This document shows positions 51,167 to 59,538 of a DNA stretch of 64,000 nucleotides, piece by piece (positions within the stretch are counted from its first letter, which is position 1; each line of letters starts with the position of its first letter). Made by a program: the position numbers and the translations under genes. Source of the stretch: Kitasatospora humi (GTDB lineage: Bacteria; Actinomycetota; Actinomycetes; Streptomycetales; Streptomycetaceae); contig NZ_JAJJPA010000001.1 in NCBI RefSeq assembly GCF_020907985.1, positions 62,001-126,000 of the forward strand, written 5' to 3'. The notes beneath the pieces were generated by a model. The model saw only the letters and a program-made list of their open reading frames with translations. It was not told the origin of the DNA and searched no databases.

Positions 51167-52354
51167 TCAGTCGTTGGAGACCAGCACGGCCGTGCCCTGG
51201 CCGACGCCGACGCACATGGTGGCCAGGCCGCGGCGGGCGCCGGTGCGGCGCATCCGGTGCAGCAGGGTGGTGAGGATCCGGGCGCCGGAGCCGCCCAGCG
51301 GGTGCCCCAGGGCGATCGCGCCGCCGGTCGGGTTGACCAGCTCCGGGTCGATCTCCAGCTGGTCCAGGCAGGCCAGCGCCTGGGCGGCGAACGCCTCGTT
51401 GAACTCCGCCTCGTCGAGGTCGGCCAGCGACCAGCCGGCCCGCTGGAGCACCCTGCGGGTGGCCGGCACCGGCCCGATCCCCATCACGTCCGGGTGCACG
51501 CCGGCCGAGGCGCCGGCCACGTAGCGGCCCAGCGGCTCCAGCCCCAGCTCGTGCAGCGCGGCCTCGCTCACCAGCAGCAGACCGGCCGCGCCGTCGTTCA
51601 TCGGGGAGGCGTTGCCGGCCGTCACCGTGCCGTCCTTGCGGAACACCGGCTGGAGCTTGGCGAGCCGCTCCAGGCTGGTGTCCTCGCGGATCGACTCGTC
51701 CTGGTCGACCGTCACCCCGTCGGGCCGGACCACCGGGAACAGTTCGGCGTCGAAGTGCCCGTCCTTGCGGGCGGCCGCGGCCCGCTGGTGGCTGCGCAGG
51801 GCGAAGGCGTCCTGGCGCTCGCGGGTGATCCCGTAGCGCGCGGCCACCTCCTCGGCGGTCTCGCCCATGCTCAGCACACCGTGCAGCTCCGCCATCCGGG
51901 GGTTGGTGAGCCGCCACCCCAGCCGGGTGTCGAAGGTCTGCATGGCGTGCGGCAGCGCCTCGTCCGGGCGCGGCAGCACGAACGGCGCCCGGGTCATCGA
52001 CTCGCAGCCGCCGGCCAGCACGACGTCCGCCTCACCGGCGGCGATGGTGCGGGCAGCGGTGGTGACCGCTTCCAGGCCGGAGGCGCAGAGCCGGTTCACG
52101 GTGGCGCCGGGCACGGTCTCCGGGAGGCCGGCCAGCAGCACCGCCATCCGGGCGGCATTGCGGTTGTCCTCGCCGGCCTGGTTGGCGGCACCCCAGTAGA
52201 CGTCGTCGATCCGGGCCGGGTCGAGGCCCGGGACGTCGGTGAGCAGCTGCCGGATCACGGCGGCTGACAGGTCGTCGGGCCGGACGGTGGCCAGCGCGCC
52301 GCGCAGCCTGCCGATGGGTGTGCGGCGGGCGGCGGCGAAATAGACGGGACGCAC
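51167..52354 (-). CDS. acetyl-CoA C-acyltransferase (thiolase)
   Basis: 395 residues. The nucleophile Cys90 lies in [10 protein letters not shown], His351 in [14 protein letters not shown] and Cys381 in TMCVGVGQG: the complete thiolase II triad. It cleaves 3-ketoacyl-CoA to acetyl-CoA and a shortened acyl-CoA (or the reverse). GGAG lies about 9 nt before GTG 52354. It follows the acyl-CoA dehydrogenase gene by 16 bp and precedes the SDR; the trio supplies three of the four steps of beta-oxidation, with the enoyl-CoA hydratase missing. Confidence 0.92.
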   Translation of the reverse strand: MRPVYFAAARRTPIGRLRGALATVRPDDLSAAVIRQLLTDVPGLDPARIDDVYWGAANQAGEDNRNAARMAVLLAGLPETVPGATVNRLCASGLEAVTTAARTIAAGEADVVLAGGCESMTRAPFVLPRPDEALPHAMQTFDTRLGWRLTNPRMAELHGVLSMGETAEEVAARYGITRERQDAFALRSHQRAAAARKDGHFDAELFPVVRPDGVTVDQDESIREDTSLERLAKLQPVFRKDGTVTAGNASPMNDGAAGLLLVSEAALHELGLEPLGRYVAGASAGVHPDVMGIGPVPATRRVLQRAGWSLADLDEAEFNEAFAAQALACLDQLEIDPELVNPTGGAIALGHPLGGSGARILTTLLHRMRRTGARRGLATMCVGVGQGTAVLVSND

Positions 52355-52370
52355 TTGGTTGGGCTCCGTT

Positions 52371-53534
52371 CTAGAACGCGTTGATGTTGGTGAGCGAGCG
52401 GCCGATCAGCAGCTTGTGCACCTGGGTGGTCCCCTCGTAGAGGGTCATGACCCGGGCGTCGCGCAGCAGCTTGCCGACCGGGTACTCGTCGATGAAGCCG
52501 TAGCCGCCGAAGACCTGCAGCGCGTTGTTGGCACAGCGCACCGCTGCCTCGCCGGCGTAGAGCTTGGCCACCGAGGACTCGGTCGCGAACGGCAGGCCGC
52601 GCTCGATGTGGTCGGCGACCCGCCAGGTGAGCAGCCGCGCCGCGTCGAGGTCGACGGCGATGTCGGAGAGCAGCTCCTGCACCAGCTGGTGGGAGGCGAT
52701 CGGCTTGCCGAACTGCTCGCGCTCGGTGGCGTAGCGCACGGCGGCGTCCAGCGCCGCCTGGATGATCCCGACGCAGCCGGCCGCCACCGACATCCGGCCC
52801 TTGGCCAGGGCCGCCATCGCGACCGTGAAGCCCTCGCCCTCCGCGCCGAGGCGCGCGCTGTCCGGCACCCGGACCCCGTCCAGGGTGAGCTCCGCCGTGG
52901 CCTGGCCGCGCAACCCGAGCTTGCCGTGGATCTCACGGCGCTCGAAGCCGGGCGTGTCGGTCGGGACCAGGAACGCGGTGATGCCCTTGTGGCCCTGCTC
53001 GTCCGGGTCGCTGCCGCCGGTGCGGGCGAAGACCAGTGCGACGTCGGCCCAGGTGCCGTTGGTGATGAACATCTTGGCGCCGCTGAGCAGCCAATCGTCG
53101 CCATCGCGGACCGCCCTGGTGGTCAGGTTGCCGGCGTCCGAGCCGGTGCCGGGCTCGGTGAGCGCGAAGCAGGCCAGCGCCTCCCCGGAGCAGAGCCGGG
53201 GCAGCCAGTACCGCTTCTGCTCCTCGGTGCCGTAGCTGTTGATGGACTTGCCGACCAGGCCGAGCGAGACGCTGACGATGCCCCGCACGGCCGAGTCGCC
53301 GCGGCCCAGCTCCTCCAGCACCAGGCAGTACGCCAGGTGGTCGCCGCCGCTGCCGCCGTACTCCTCGGGAATGGTCAGGCCGAGGAAGCCGAGCTTGCCG
53401 AGCTTGCCGATGATCGCCCGGTCCACCGACTCGGCGCGGTCCCACGCGGCGGCGAACGGAACGATCTCGCGGTCGGTGAACTCGGCGGCCAGGGCGCGGA
53501 CGGCCGACTGCTCCTCGGAGAGTTCCAGGTTCAT
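52371..53534 (-). CDS. acyl-CoA dehydrogenase
   Basis: 387 residues. FAD and substrate sites are clear: [51 protein letters not shown], and the catalytic base Glu367 in LYEGTTQVH. It oxidises acyl-CoA to 2-enoyl-CoA, passing electrons to ETF. ATG 53534 has GGGAG 5 nt upstream; a GTG six bases earlier is less well placed. First gene of the operon with the thiolase and FabG-like SDR. Its leader contains 32-bp tandem repeats, and the divergent TetR gene is the probable regulator. Confidence 0.93.
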   Translation of the reverse strand: MNLELSEEQSAVRALAAEFTDREIVPFAAAWDRAESVDRAIIGKLGKLGFLGLTIPEEYGGSGGDHLAYCLVLEELGRGDSAVRGIVSVSLGLVGKSINSYGTEEQKRYWLPRLCSGEALACFALTEPGTGSDAGNLTTRAVRDGDDWLLSGAKMFITNGTWADVALVFARTGGSDPDEQGHKGITAFLVPTDTPGFERREIHGKLGLRGQATAELTLDGVRVPDSARLGAEGEGFTVAMAALAKGRMSVAAGCVGIIQAALDAAVRYATEREQFGKPIASHQLVQELLSDIAVDLDAARLLTWRVADHIERGLPFATESSVAKLYAGEAAVRCANNALQVFGGYGFIDEYPVGKLLRDARVMTLYEGTTQVHKLLIGRSLTNINAF

Positions 53535-53548
53535 CGGCACTCCCTTTC

Positions 53549-53676
53549 CTTCTCGGTCCAGCGGCTTCTCGGTCCGGCGGCTTCCGGGGCCGGGGGCTTC
53601 TCGGTCCGGCGGCTTCCGGGGCCGGGGGCTTCTCGGTCCGGCGGCTTCCGGGGCCGACGCCTTCTCGGCCCGAAGG
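53549..53676. repeat. 32-bp tandem repeats in the leader of the acyl-CoA dehydrogenase operon
   Basis: CTTCTCGGTCCGGCGG followed by CTTCCGGGGCCGGGGG forms a 32-bp unit that starts at 53565, 53597 and 53629, with a half unit before (53549) and a diverged copy at 53661. The two 16-bp halves resemble each other. The block lies between the -10 region and the start codon on the minus strand, so it is transcribed in the 5' leader. Confidence 0.85.
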
Positions 53677-53689
53677 CCGGCGGGCGCTT

Positions 53690-53708
53690 AAACTAGCGGT
53701 GCAAGTTT
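53690..53708. promoter_or_regulatory. possible TetR operator
   Basis: AAACT (53690-53694) and AGTTT (53704-53708) are inverted repeats within an otherwise GC-rich region, in the gap between the divergent TetR and acyl-CoA dehydrogenase genes. Size (19 bp) and AT-rich arms fit TetR operators. Confidence 0.45.
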
Positions 53709-53796
53709 TCTCGACTCTAGTCCGCCCGAGCCGCGCCTGGGAAGGGGCGGCCTGCGAGAATGCCTGATCTGCCACCCGACCGGAGGAGAACCGTTC

Positions 53797-54426
53797 ATGG
53801 CCCGCCCGCGCACCCCGCTGCTCAGCCGCGAGCGGATCGTCACCGCGGCGCTGGCGATGGTGGACGCCGAGGGCCTGGAGGCGCTCTCCACCCGGCGGCT
53901 GGCCGCCGAACTCTCCGTCAGCGGCCCCTCCCTCTACAACCACTTCGGCACCAAGGACGAACTGCTCGACGCGGTCGCCGACAGCGTGATGGGCGAAGTC
54001 GACCTGTCGATGTTCAAGGCCGGCGCCGACTGGCAGACGGCACTGCGCAACTGGGCCCGCTCCTACCGGGCCGCGCTCGCCGCCCACCCCCACGTGGTGC
54101 CGGTGCTCGCCCAGGGGCCCGGCCGGCGGCCCAACGCGCTGCGCCTGGCCGACGCCGTCTTCGGCTGCCTGGTCGCCGCCGGCTGGCCGCGCGGGCAGGC
54201 CACCCGGATCGGCGCGCTGATGCGGTACTTCGTGACCGGCTCGGCGCTGGGGTCCTTCGCTTCGGGGTTCCCCGAGGACGCCGCGGTCTACCGATCGGAG
54301 TACCCGCACCTCAGTGAGGCGCACCGGCTGGCCGAGCACCGGGCGGCGGTGGACGAGGGGGCGTTCGAGCTGGGGCTGGAGTCGCTGCTCGCCGGGCTGG
54401 CCGGACGATATCCGGGAGCCGGCTGA
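53797..54426 (+). CDS. TetR-family regulator of the acyl-CoA operon
   Basis: 209 residues. The DNA-binding part (1-60) has RIVTAALAMVDAEGLEALS, then the HTH RRLAAELSVSGPSLYNHFGTK, followed by a helical ligand-binding domain (TetR_C). GGAGGAG precedes ATG 53797. Divergent place next to the acyl-CoA dehydrogenase, thiolase and SDR genes suggests it represses them and that an acyl-CoA is the inducer; this is inference from context. The gene itself ends 24 bp before a GNAT gene. Confidence 0.87.
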   Translation: MARPRTPLLSRERIVTAALAMVDAEGLEALSTRRLAAELSVSGPSLYNHFGTKDELLDAVADSVMGEVDLSMFKAGADWQTALRNWARSYRAALAAHPHVVPVLAQGPGRRPNALRLADAVFGCLVAAGWPRGQATRIGALMRYFVTGSALGSFASGFPEDAAVYRSEYPHLSEAHRLAEHRAAVDEGAFELGLESLLAGLAGRYPGAG

Positions 54427-54450
54427 CCGGATCCCGGGCATGCTGGGGCG

Positions 54451-54978
54451 ATGACTCGACTGATCGATCCCACAGGGCGGTTGCGGGCGTCGTTCGTGGC
54501 GGCCGTCGCGGAGTTCCGGGCGGACCGGGCGAACCCGCCGTCCTGGTTCGTCGAGGACATCGAGCCGGCGGCGCTCACCGACCCCGCCGCGTTCGACCGC
54601 TATGTCGCGCGAGTGCTGGCGGAACGGGACGAACGGACCGCCCGGCCGGCGGGGATCGTGCCGATGACCACGCTCTGGTGGGCCGGGGGTGACGACTTCA
54701 TCGGCCGGCTGGCGATCCGGCACCAGCTCACCCCGGCGCTGGAGAGGGTCGGCGGGCACATCGGGTACGACGTCCGGCCGAGCATGCGCCGCCGCGGGCA
54801 TGCGACGGCGATGCTGGCGGCGGCGCTGCCGGAGGCCGCGGCGCTCGGCATCCACCGGGCGCTGCTGATGTGCGACGCGACCAACACCGGGTCGCGCCGG
54901 GTGATCGAGCTGGCCGGCGGGGAGTTCATCGACCGGGTCGGGGCCAAGCTCCGGTTCTGGGTGCCGACGGGGGGCTGA
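54451..54978 (+). CDS. GNAT-family N-acetyltransferase
   Basis: 175 residues. IGYDVRPSMRRRGHATAML is the acetyl-CoA loop; ALLMCDATNTGSRRVIELAGGEF is the typical late motif. The first 70 residues are helical and acidic. Substrate unknown. CATGCT stands just before ATG 54451 and could be a -10 box of a leaderless message; no ribosome-binding site is clear. It converges on the nos gene (6 bp between stops). Confidence 0.8.
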   Translation: MTRLIDPTGRLRASFVAAVAEFRADRANPPSWFVEDIEPAALTDPAAFDRYVARVLAERDERTARPAGIVPMTTLWWAGGDDFIGRLAIRHQLTPALERVGGHIGYDVRPSMRRRGHATAMLAAALPEAAALGIHRALLMCDATNTGSRRVIELAGGEFIDRVGAKLRFWVPTGG

Positions 54979-54984
54979 CCGGGG

Positions 54985-56217
54985 TCACCACGGGGTGCGG
55001 GGGACGAAGGCCGGGCGCAGGTCGGGGTCGACCGGGTCGTAGTAGCGGTGGAAGACCGGGGTCACGCCGCCCGACACCGGGGGGACGATCCAGCTCCAGT
55101 CGGCCGGAGTGGGCCGGCCGAGACGCTTCTCCTGGGCGACGTGCCGCAGGAACCGGTCCGACTCGGTGTGGTGGTCGGCCATCGTGACCCCGGCCGCCTC
55201 GAAGGAGTGGAGCACCGCGAGGTTCAGCTCCACCAGCGCCCGGTCCCGCCACAGGGTCCGCTCGCTGGAGGTGTCCAGGCCGAGCCGTTCGGCCACGGTG
55301 CCGAGCAGGTCGTAGCGGTCGGCGTCGGCCAGGTTGCGGGCGCCGATCTCGGTGCCCAGGTACCAGCCGTTGAACGGGGCCGCCGGGTAGCGGATGCCAC
55401 CGATCTCCAGGGTGAGGTCACTGATCGCGGGCACCGCGTACCAGCGCAGCCCGAGCCCGGCGAACCAGGCGTGGTCCGGGTGGCTGAGCGGCACCTCCAG
55501 GGTGGTGTCGTCCGGCAGTTCGTACCAGCGCGGCGGCTCGCCCGGCCGCTCCTGGACCAGCAGCGGCAGCACGTCGAACCTCCCCTCGCCGCGCTTCCAG
55601 CCCAGGTCCGCGGCGCGGGCCGCGAGCCGGCCACCGGCGGGGTCGCCGATCCAGCCGCCGCCGGGCCTGGGGTGCCCGGCGTACCGCACGAGTTGGGCGT
55701 TGAGGATGCGCGGCGCCGGGCGGCCCGGCCGGTCGGGGGCGAAGACGCTGATCACCGGGCGGATCCGGCCGCCGTTGGTCGCCAGGCGCAGGTGGTCGAA
55801 GCAGTGCCGGGCGAGTTCGTCGGCGCTGCCGCACTCCCGCAGGTCGCGCACCACCAGGCTGCGCCAGTACAGGCGGCCGATGCAGCGCGCCGAGTTGCGC
55901 CAGGCCAGCCGGGCGCCGAAGGACAGCTCCTGCGGGGTGTGGCGGTACGTCCCGGTGCGTTCGATCTCGTCCAGCACCTGGCGGACCCTCGGCTCGGGGT
56001 CGTCCGCTCCGGGCTGCTCGGCGTGGAACTGGCGCAGGAAGGCGGCGGCCTGGGCGGGATCGGTGAACGGCCCGGCCTGCGCAGCGGCCGCCCGGGTGGG
56101 ACCGGACGGCGCGGCGCCGTGGCCGAACGGGCAGCCCGCCGGGTCGGAGGTGGTCGGGGCGGGGACGGGGGCGACGCGAGGAGTGCTGCCGCGGGAGCGA
56201 AGTCGGCTGAGTATCAA
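54985..56217 (-). CDS. nos: nitric oxide synthase oxygenase
   Basis: About 410 residues. The haem-ligating Cys112 is in WRNSARCIGR; LATNGGRIRPVISVFAP and RYAGHPRPGGGWIGDP continue the fold, and FNGWYLGTEIGARNLAD contains the substrate-binding Glu. These are the defining NOS segments, and no reductase domain is attached, as in all bacterial NOS. It oxidises arginine to citrulline and nitric oxide with pterin or folate and external reductases. TTG 56217 is preferred since AAAGGA lies 7 nt before it; an upstream TTG at 56244 is the alternative. The first 45 residues are extra, with CPFGHG. No thaxtomin-type genes adjoin. Confidence 0.93.
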   Translation of the reverse strand: MILSRLRSRGSTPRVAPVPAPTTSDPAGCPFGHGAAPSGPTRAAAAQAGPFTDPAQAAAFLRQFHAEQPGADDPEPRVRQVLDEIERTGTYRHTPQELSFGARLAWRNSARCIGRLYWRSLVVRDLRECGSADELARHCFDHLRLATNGGRIRPVISVFAPDRPGRPAPRILNAQLVRYAGHPRPGGGWIGDPAGGRLAARAADLGWKRGEGRFDVLPLLVQERPGEPPRWYELPDDTTLEVPLSHPDHAWFAGLGLRWYAVPAISDLTLEIGGIRYPAAPFNGWYLGTEIGARNLADADRYDLLGTVAERLGLDTSSERTLWRDRALVELNLAVLHSFEAAGVTMADHHTESDRFLRHVAQEKRLGRPTPADWSWIVPPVSGGVTPVFHRYYDPVDPDLRPAFVPRTPW

Positions 56218-56391
56218 GGCGAGTCCTTTCCGCCCGCCATGCAAGCGCGTGTTCAGCGGGGGAGCGGGGAGTCGCCGAATCCGGTCCGGGCACCGGGCGC
56301 TTCGCGGTACGCTGACGGACTGCGGGCAGGTGAGCGCCGACGGTGGCGCCGGTGGTGCCCCGAGCGGCGCGCTGCCCGCCCGGGGTGTGCG

Positions 56392-57210
56392 TCACGTCCC
56401 GAGCGGCGCGCGCCCTGCGCCGAGCGGCGCGCGCCCTGCGCCGGGCGGCCCGGCGAAGACCTGGGCGATCGGCGCCCAGGCCGTCGCCATCGCCCCGGTC
56501 ACCTCCAGTGCCAGATCGTCGCGGTGCCGTCGCTGGGTCACCAGCAGGCAGAAGTCCAGCGCCGGCCCGGCGATCCGGTCTGCCGCGTCCTCCGGTCCCC
56601 ACGTCCACAGCTCCCCTGCGGGACCGGTCAGTTCGACCCGCGCCGACTGAGTGGGCACCGGCAGGCCGTGAGCCGAGAAGGCGAACCCCATGGTCCGCAC
56701 TCCGAGATGGGCGATGTGCCGCAGCCGAGCCGTCGGAACCCGCTTGACGCCCAGCGCGTCGGCCACGTCCTCAGCGTGCGCCCAGGTCTCCATGATCCGA
56801 GCAGTGGCCATCGACGTCGCCTTCATCGGCGGGCCGAACCAGGGGAGTCTGACGCCCTCCGGCACCTCGGCGAGCCCCTCCAGCACCCGGGCCCGCCCGT
56901 CCCGCCACCAGGCCAGCAGCCGAGCGGGCGGCAGCGCGGCGCCGGCCTCCGCGCCCTCGTCGACCAGGCTCTCGAACTCATCGGCTCCAGAGAGGAGTTC
57001 GGCCGCTGCCGAGTGGAAGCCGGCCGGCTCGTGCACGGCTCGCAGCGTCCACTCATCGGTCCAGGCCAGATGGGCCACCTGGTGCGCGATCGCCCAACCC
57101 GGGGAAGGGGTCGCCGCCCGCCACCCCGCGGCGTCGAGCCCGGCGACCAGTGAGTCCAACTCATCGCCCTCGTCGCGCAGATCCCGCAGGATCGCCGCCA
57201 GCTCGGTCAT
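56392..57210 (-). CDS. TIGR03084-family mycothiol-dependent-type metal-binding protein
   Basis: 272 residues. ILRDLRDEGDELDSLVAGLD, the metal-site segment WAIAHQVAHLAWTDEWTLRAV and METWAHAEDVADALG with second His match the DinB/maleylpyruvate-isomerase-like fold; three His bind a divalent metal. The C-terminal half has LGVRTMGFAFSAHG, typical of TIGR03084. Related enzymes use mycothiol; the substrate here is unknown. GGAGG lies 5 nt before ATG 57210. The last 20 residues repeat GAGRAPLG because of a short tandem repeat at 56396-56450. Confidence 0.82.
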   Translation of the reverse strand: MTELAAILRDLRDEGDELDSLVAGLDAAGWRAATPSPGWAIAHQVAHLAWTDEWTLRAVHEPAGFHSAAAELLSGADEFESLVDEGAEAGAALPPARLLAWWRDGRARVLEGLAEVPEGVRLPWFGPPMKATSMATARIMETWAHAEDVADALGVKRVPTARLRHIAHLGVRTMGFAFSAHGLPVPTQSARVELTGPAGELWTWGPEDAADRIAGPALDFCLLVTQRRHRDDLALEVTGAMATAWAPIAQVFAGPPGAGRAPLGAGRAPLGT

Positions 57211-57458
57211 CGTGCCTCCGCCCTTCGGTTGACGCGCCACCAGCTGCCACTGTGGCCGCTGCGCCGTCGCCGCGCCAGCCCACCGCACCCGTCAACCCGG
57301 TGAACTCGTGCGCGCCCGATGGCCGGTGGCCGGGATCAGGGGCGACTGGGCCGACTGGGCCGACAAACAGATCAGTCCCTTTCCCCAGGTGATCAACAAC
57401 CACTGCACCAGACACGCCGGGTGGTCGCGAGGCGTTCCGGAAATCGGCTCGCTCCCGA

Positions 57459-57465
57459 TGTCACA
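57459..57465 (+). promoter_or_regulatory. ECF41-type -35 element
   Basis: TGTCACA lies 50 bp before ATG 57515 of the ECF41 sigma gene. This is the known -35 consensus of ECF41 promoters, which are autoregulated. The expected CGTC -10 about 17 bp on is not clear here. Confidence 0.5.
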
Positions 57466-57514
57466 CTCTCCTGGCGCTGCCACTCTCAGGATGCGGCCGG
57501 GAGAGGAGCCCCCC

Positions 57515-58441
57515 ATGACCGACAGCACGCCGAGCGACGGCATCGATGCCGCGACGCGCGTCTTCAGCGACCATCGCGAACTGCTGTTCTCGATGGTCTA
57601 CAACCTGCTCGGCACGGTCGCCGACACCGAGGACGTGCTGCAGGACGCCTGGCTCTCCTGGGTGGCCCGCACCCGTGAGCCGGGGCTCGGACCGGTCGAG
57701 CACCCGCGTGCCTACCTGGTCCGGGTGGCCGTCAACAAGGCGCTGGCCCGGCAGGCCGAGGTGAGCCGCAGACGGGAGAGCTACTTCGGCCCCTGGCTGC
57801 CCGAACCCCTGGTGGCCAAGCTGGACGCCGAAGGCCTGACCGGGGCCGGCGAGGACGCGGCGGAACACGCCGAGGCGGTCTCGATCGCCCTGCTGGTGGT
57901 GCTGGAGACACTCACCCCGCTGGAGCGCGCCGTCTTCGTGCTGCACGAGGTGTTCGGCTACCAGCACACCGAGACGGCCGAAGTGCTGGGCCGCAGTCCG
58001 GCAGCCGTACGCCAGCTGGCGCACCGCGCCCGGGAGCACGTACAGGCGCGCCGACCGCGGTTCCGCGCCGACCCGCAGGTGCGGCAGCAGGTGACCGAGC
58101 GGTTCACCGCGGCGGTGGCCGGTGGCGACTTGGCCGTGCTGCTCGACCTGCTGGCGCCCGACGTGACGCTGTGGGCCGACGGCGGCGGCAAGGCCACGGC
58201 AGCCGGCGCCCGCCCGGTGCACGGCCGCGACGAGGTCGCCCGGGTGCTGCTCGGTGGAGCGAGCCGGGCCCCGCGGGACGTGCGGGTGCGCTGGGCCCAC
58301 ACCAACGGCGACCCCTCGGCGCTGCTCTTCGTCGGTGAGATGCCGTTCGGCGTGCTGGTCCTCGACCTGGCACCGGAGGACGGCGGGATCGCCGGCGTCT
58401 ACTTCGTCACCAACCCCGACAAGCTGAGCCGCGTGCACTGA
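57515..58441 (+). CDS. ECF41-family sigma factor with SnoaL-like C-terminal domain
   Basis: 308 residues. Sigma region 2 (residues 15-85; LFSMVYNLLGTVADTEDVLQ) and region 4 (125-178; YQHTETAEVLGRSPAAVRQL) are followed by an NTF2/SnoaL-like domain. The ECF41 marks are all present: WLPEPL (94-99), DGGGK (222-226) and NPDKL (300-304), the last being needed in known members for control by the C-terminal domain. ECF41 factors have no anti-sigma factor; the extra domain plays that part. The following gene is an epimerase/dehydrogenase-type partner, one of the COE classes always found beside ECF41. GGAG precedes ATG 57515. Confidence 0.93.
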   Translation: MTDSTPSDGIDAATRVFSDHRELLFSMVYNLLGTVADTEDVLQDAWLSWVARTREPGLGPVEHPRAYLVRVAVNKALARQAEVSRRRESYFGPWLPEPLVAKLDAEGLTGAGEDAAEHAEAVSIALLVVLETLTPLERAVFVLHEVFGYQHTETAEVLGRSPAAVRQLAHRAREHVQARRPRFRADPQVRQQVTERFTAAVAGGDLAVLLDLLAPDVTLWADGGGKATAAGARPVHGRDEVARVLLGGASRAPRDVRVRWAHTNGDPSALLFVGEMPFGVLVLDLAPEDGGIAGVYFVTNPDKLSRVH

Positions 58442-58491
58442 CCGTGCGTCAGCGCACGAGCGCACCACGGCATCAGCCGAGAGGAGTCAGA

Positions 58492-59163
58492 ATGAAGCTC
58501 ACCATCCTCGCCGCGAGCGGCGGCATCGGCCGTCAGCTGCTCGACCAGGCCGTGGCGGCGGACCACGACGTGACCGCCGTGGTCCGGACACCCGCCAAAT
58601 TGGCCGGCACCACCGGTGTCCGGATCGTCCAGGCCGACTTGGCGACCGCCGACGGAGCCGCGCTGCGGCCCGCCGTCCTCGGTGTCGACGCGGTGCTCTC
58701 GGCGCTCGGCGCGGTGGGCAAGTCGGGTGTCGGCGTGGCCGAGCACGGCACCAAGGCCGTGCTGGACGCCATGCGGGCCACCGGAGTCGAGCGCCTCGTC
58801 GTGGTCAGCGCCGCGCCGATCGGCACCGTTCCGTCCCCTGGGCGCCCGCACCCGCCGCGTCACGATCCGGGCGACGGTTTCCTGATCCGCCACCTGCTCG
58901 GCCCCGCGGTCAAGGCGGTGCTGCGCGCGCACTACGCCGACCTGGCCCGGATGGAGGATGCCCTGCGCGCCTCCGGCCTCGCCTGGACGGCGGTGCGACC
59001 GCCGCGGTTGACCGACGGCCCGTTGACCACGACCTACCGCACCGCGCTGGACCGCAACCTCCGGGGTGGCACCGCGATCTCCCGCGCCTCGGTGGCGCAC
59101 TTCATGCTGCGCACGGTTGGCGAACCGGACACGATCGGGCACACGGTCGGGATCGCCCGCTGA
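58492..59163 (+). CDS. NAD(P)H-binding epimerase-type partner of ECF41
   Basis: 223 residues. LTILAASGGIGRQLLDQAVAADH is the NAD(P) loop; ALRPAVLGVDAVLSALG and ATGVERLVVVSAAPI continue the NmrA/epimerase fold, and MEDALRASGLAWTAVRPPRL is the usual end of the fold. It lies 50 bp after the ECF41 gene with GGAG 6 nt before ATG 58492. ECF41 genes are typically beside a carboxymuconolactone decarboxylase, oxidoreductase or epimerase (COE) gene that they transcribe; this is the epimerase type. Confidence 0.83.
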   Translation: MKLTILAASGGIGRQLLDQAVAADHDVTAVVRTPAKLAGTTGVRIVQADLATADGAALRPAVLGVDAVLSALGAVGKSGVGVAEHGTKAVLDAMRATGVERLVVVSAAPIGTVPSPGRPHPPRHDPGDGFLIRHLLGPAVKAVLRAHYADLARMEDALRASGLAWTAVRPPRLTDGPLTTTYRTALDRNLRGGTAISRASVAHFMLRTVGEPDTIGHTVGIAR

Positions 59164-59538
59164 CAATGAGGACGTCCATGAGCGCCCCCAGCGGGGTCCG
59201 AGCCACCGACTGACCGTGCGGGCCGTCCCCGGCACCGGGGAGGCGCACTTGCCCTCCAACGGCGCCGGCGACTCGCGGATTTGGGCCGGCGCCGACTCCG
59301 GCGGCTCGCTCCGTGGGCATCGATCGGCAAACCGCTCACGCAGCTCAGCCGGCCCATCCGACCAGCCACGAGCATCGATCTCGGACGGGCCCGGACGCTC
59401 CGGCCACGCCGGTCACGATGAGCACCGCTGTGGTACTAGGTCGATCGGCCCCGACCCGTCGCCCTAGGCCCAATGTCCGCCCCGGCCCGGACCTCGCGCC
59501 CGATCCGTCGGTGCCGTGTGCGGCGGGACAGTTCAGGC
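59164..59538. other. 375-bp region without a recognisable gene
   Basis: Between the ECF41 partner gene and the SDR gene, both rightward. Reading frames here give only Arg/Pro-rich peptides with no family pattern. I see no clear hairpin or promoter. Confidence 0.4.

Noticed and set aside
53549..53676. CRISPR array or attachment site
   Set aside because: The 32-bp units are contiguous with no spacers, and no integrase or cas gene is near.
54985..56217. Thaxtomin-type biosynthetic cluster
   Set aside because: The NOS is alone; no nitrating P450, peptide synthetase or TxtR-like regulator is close.
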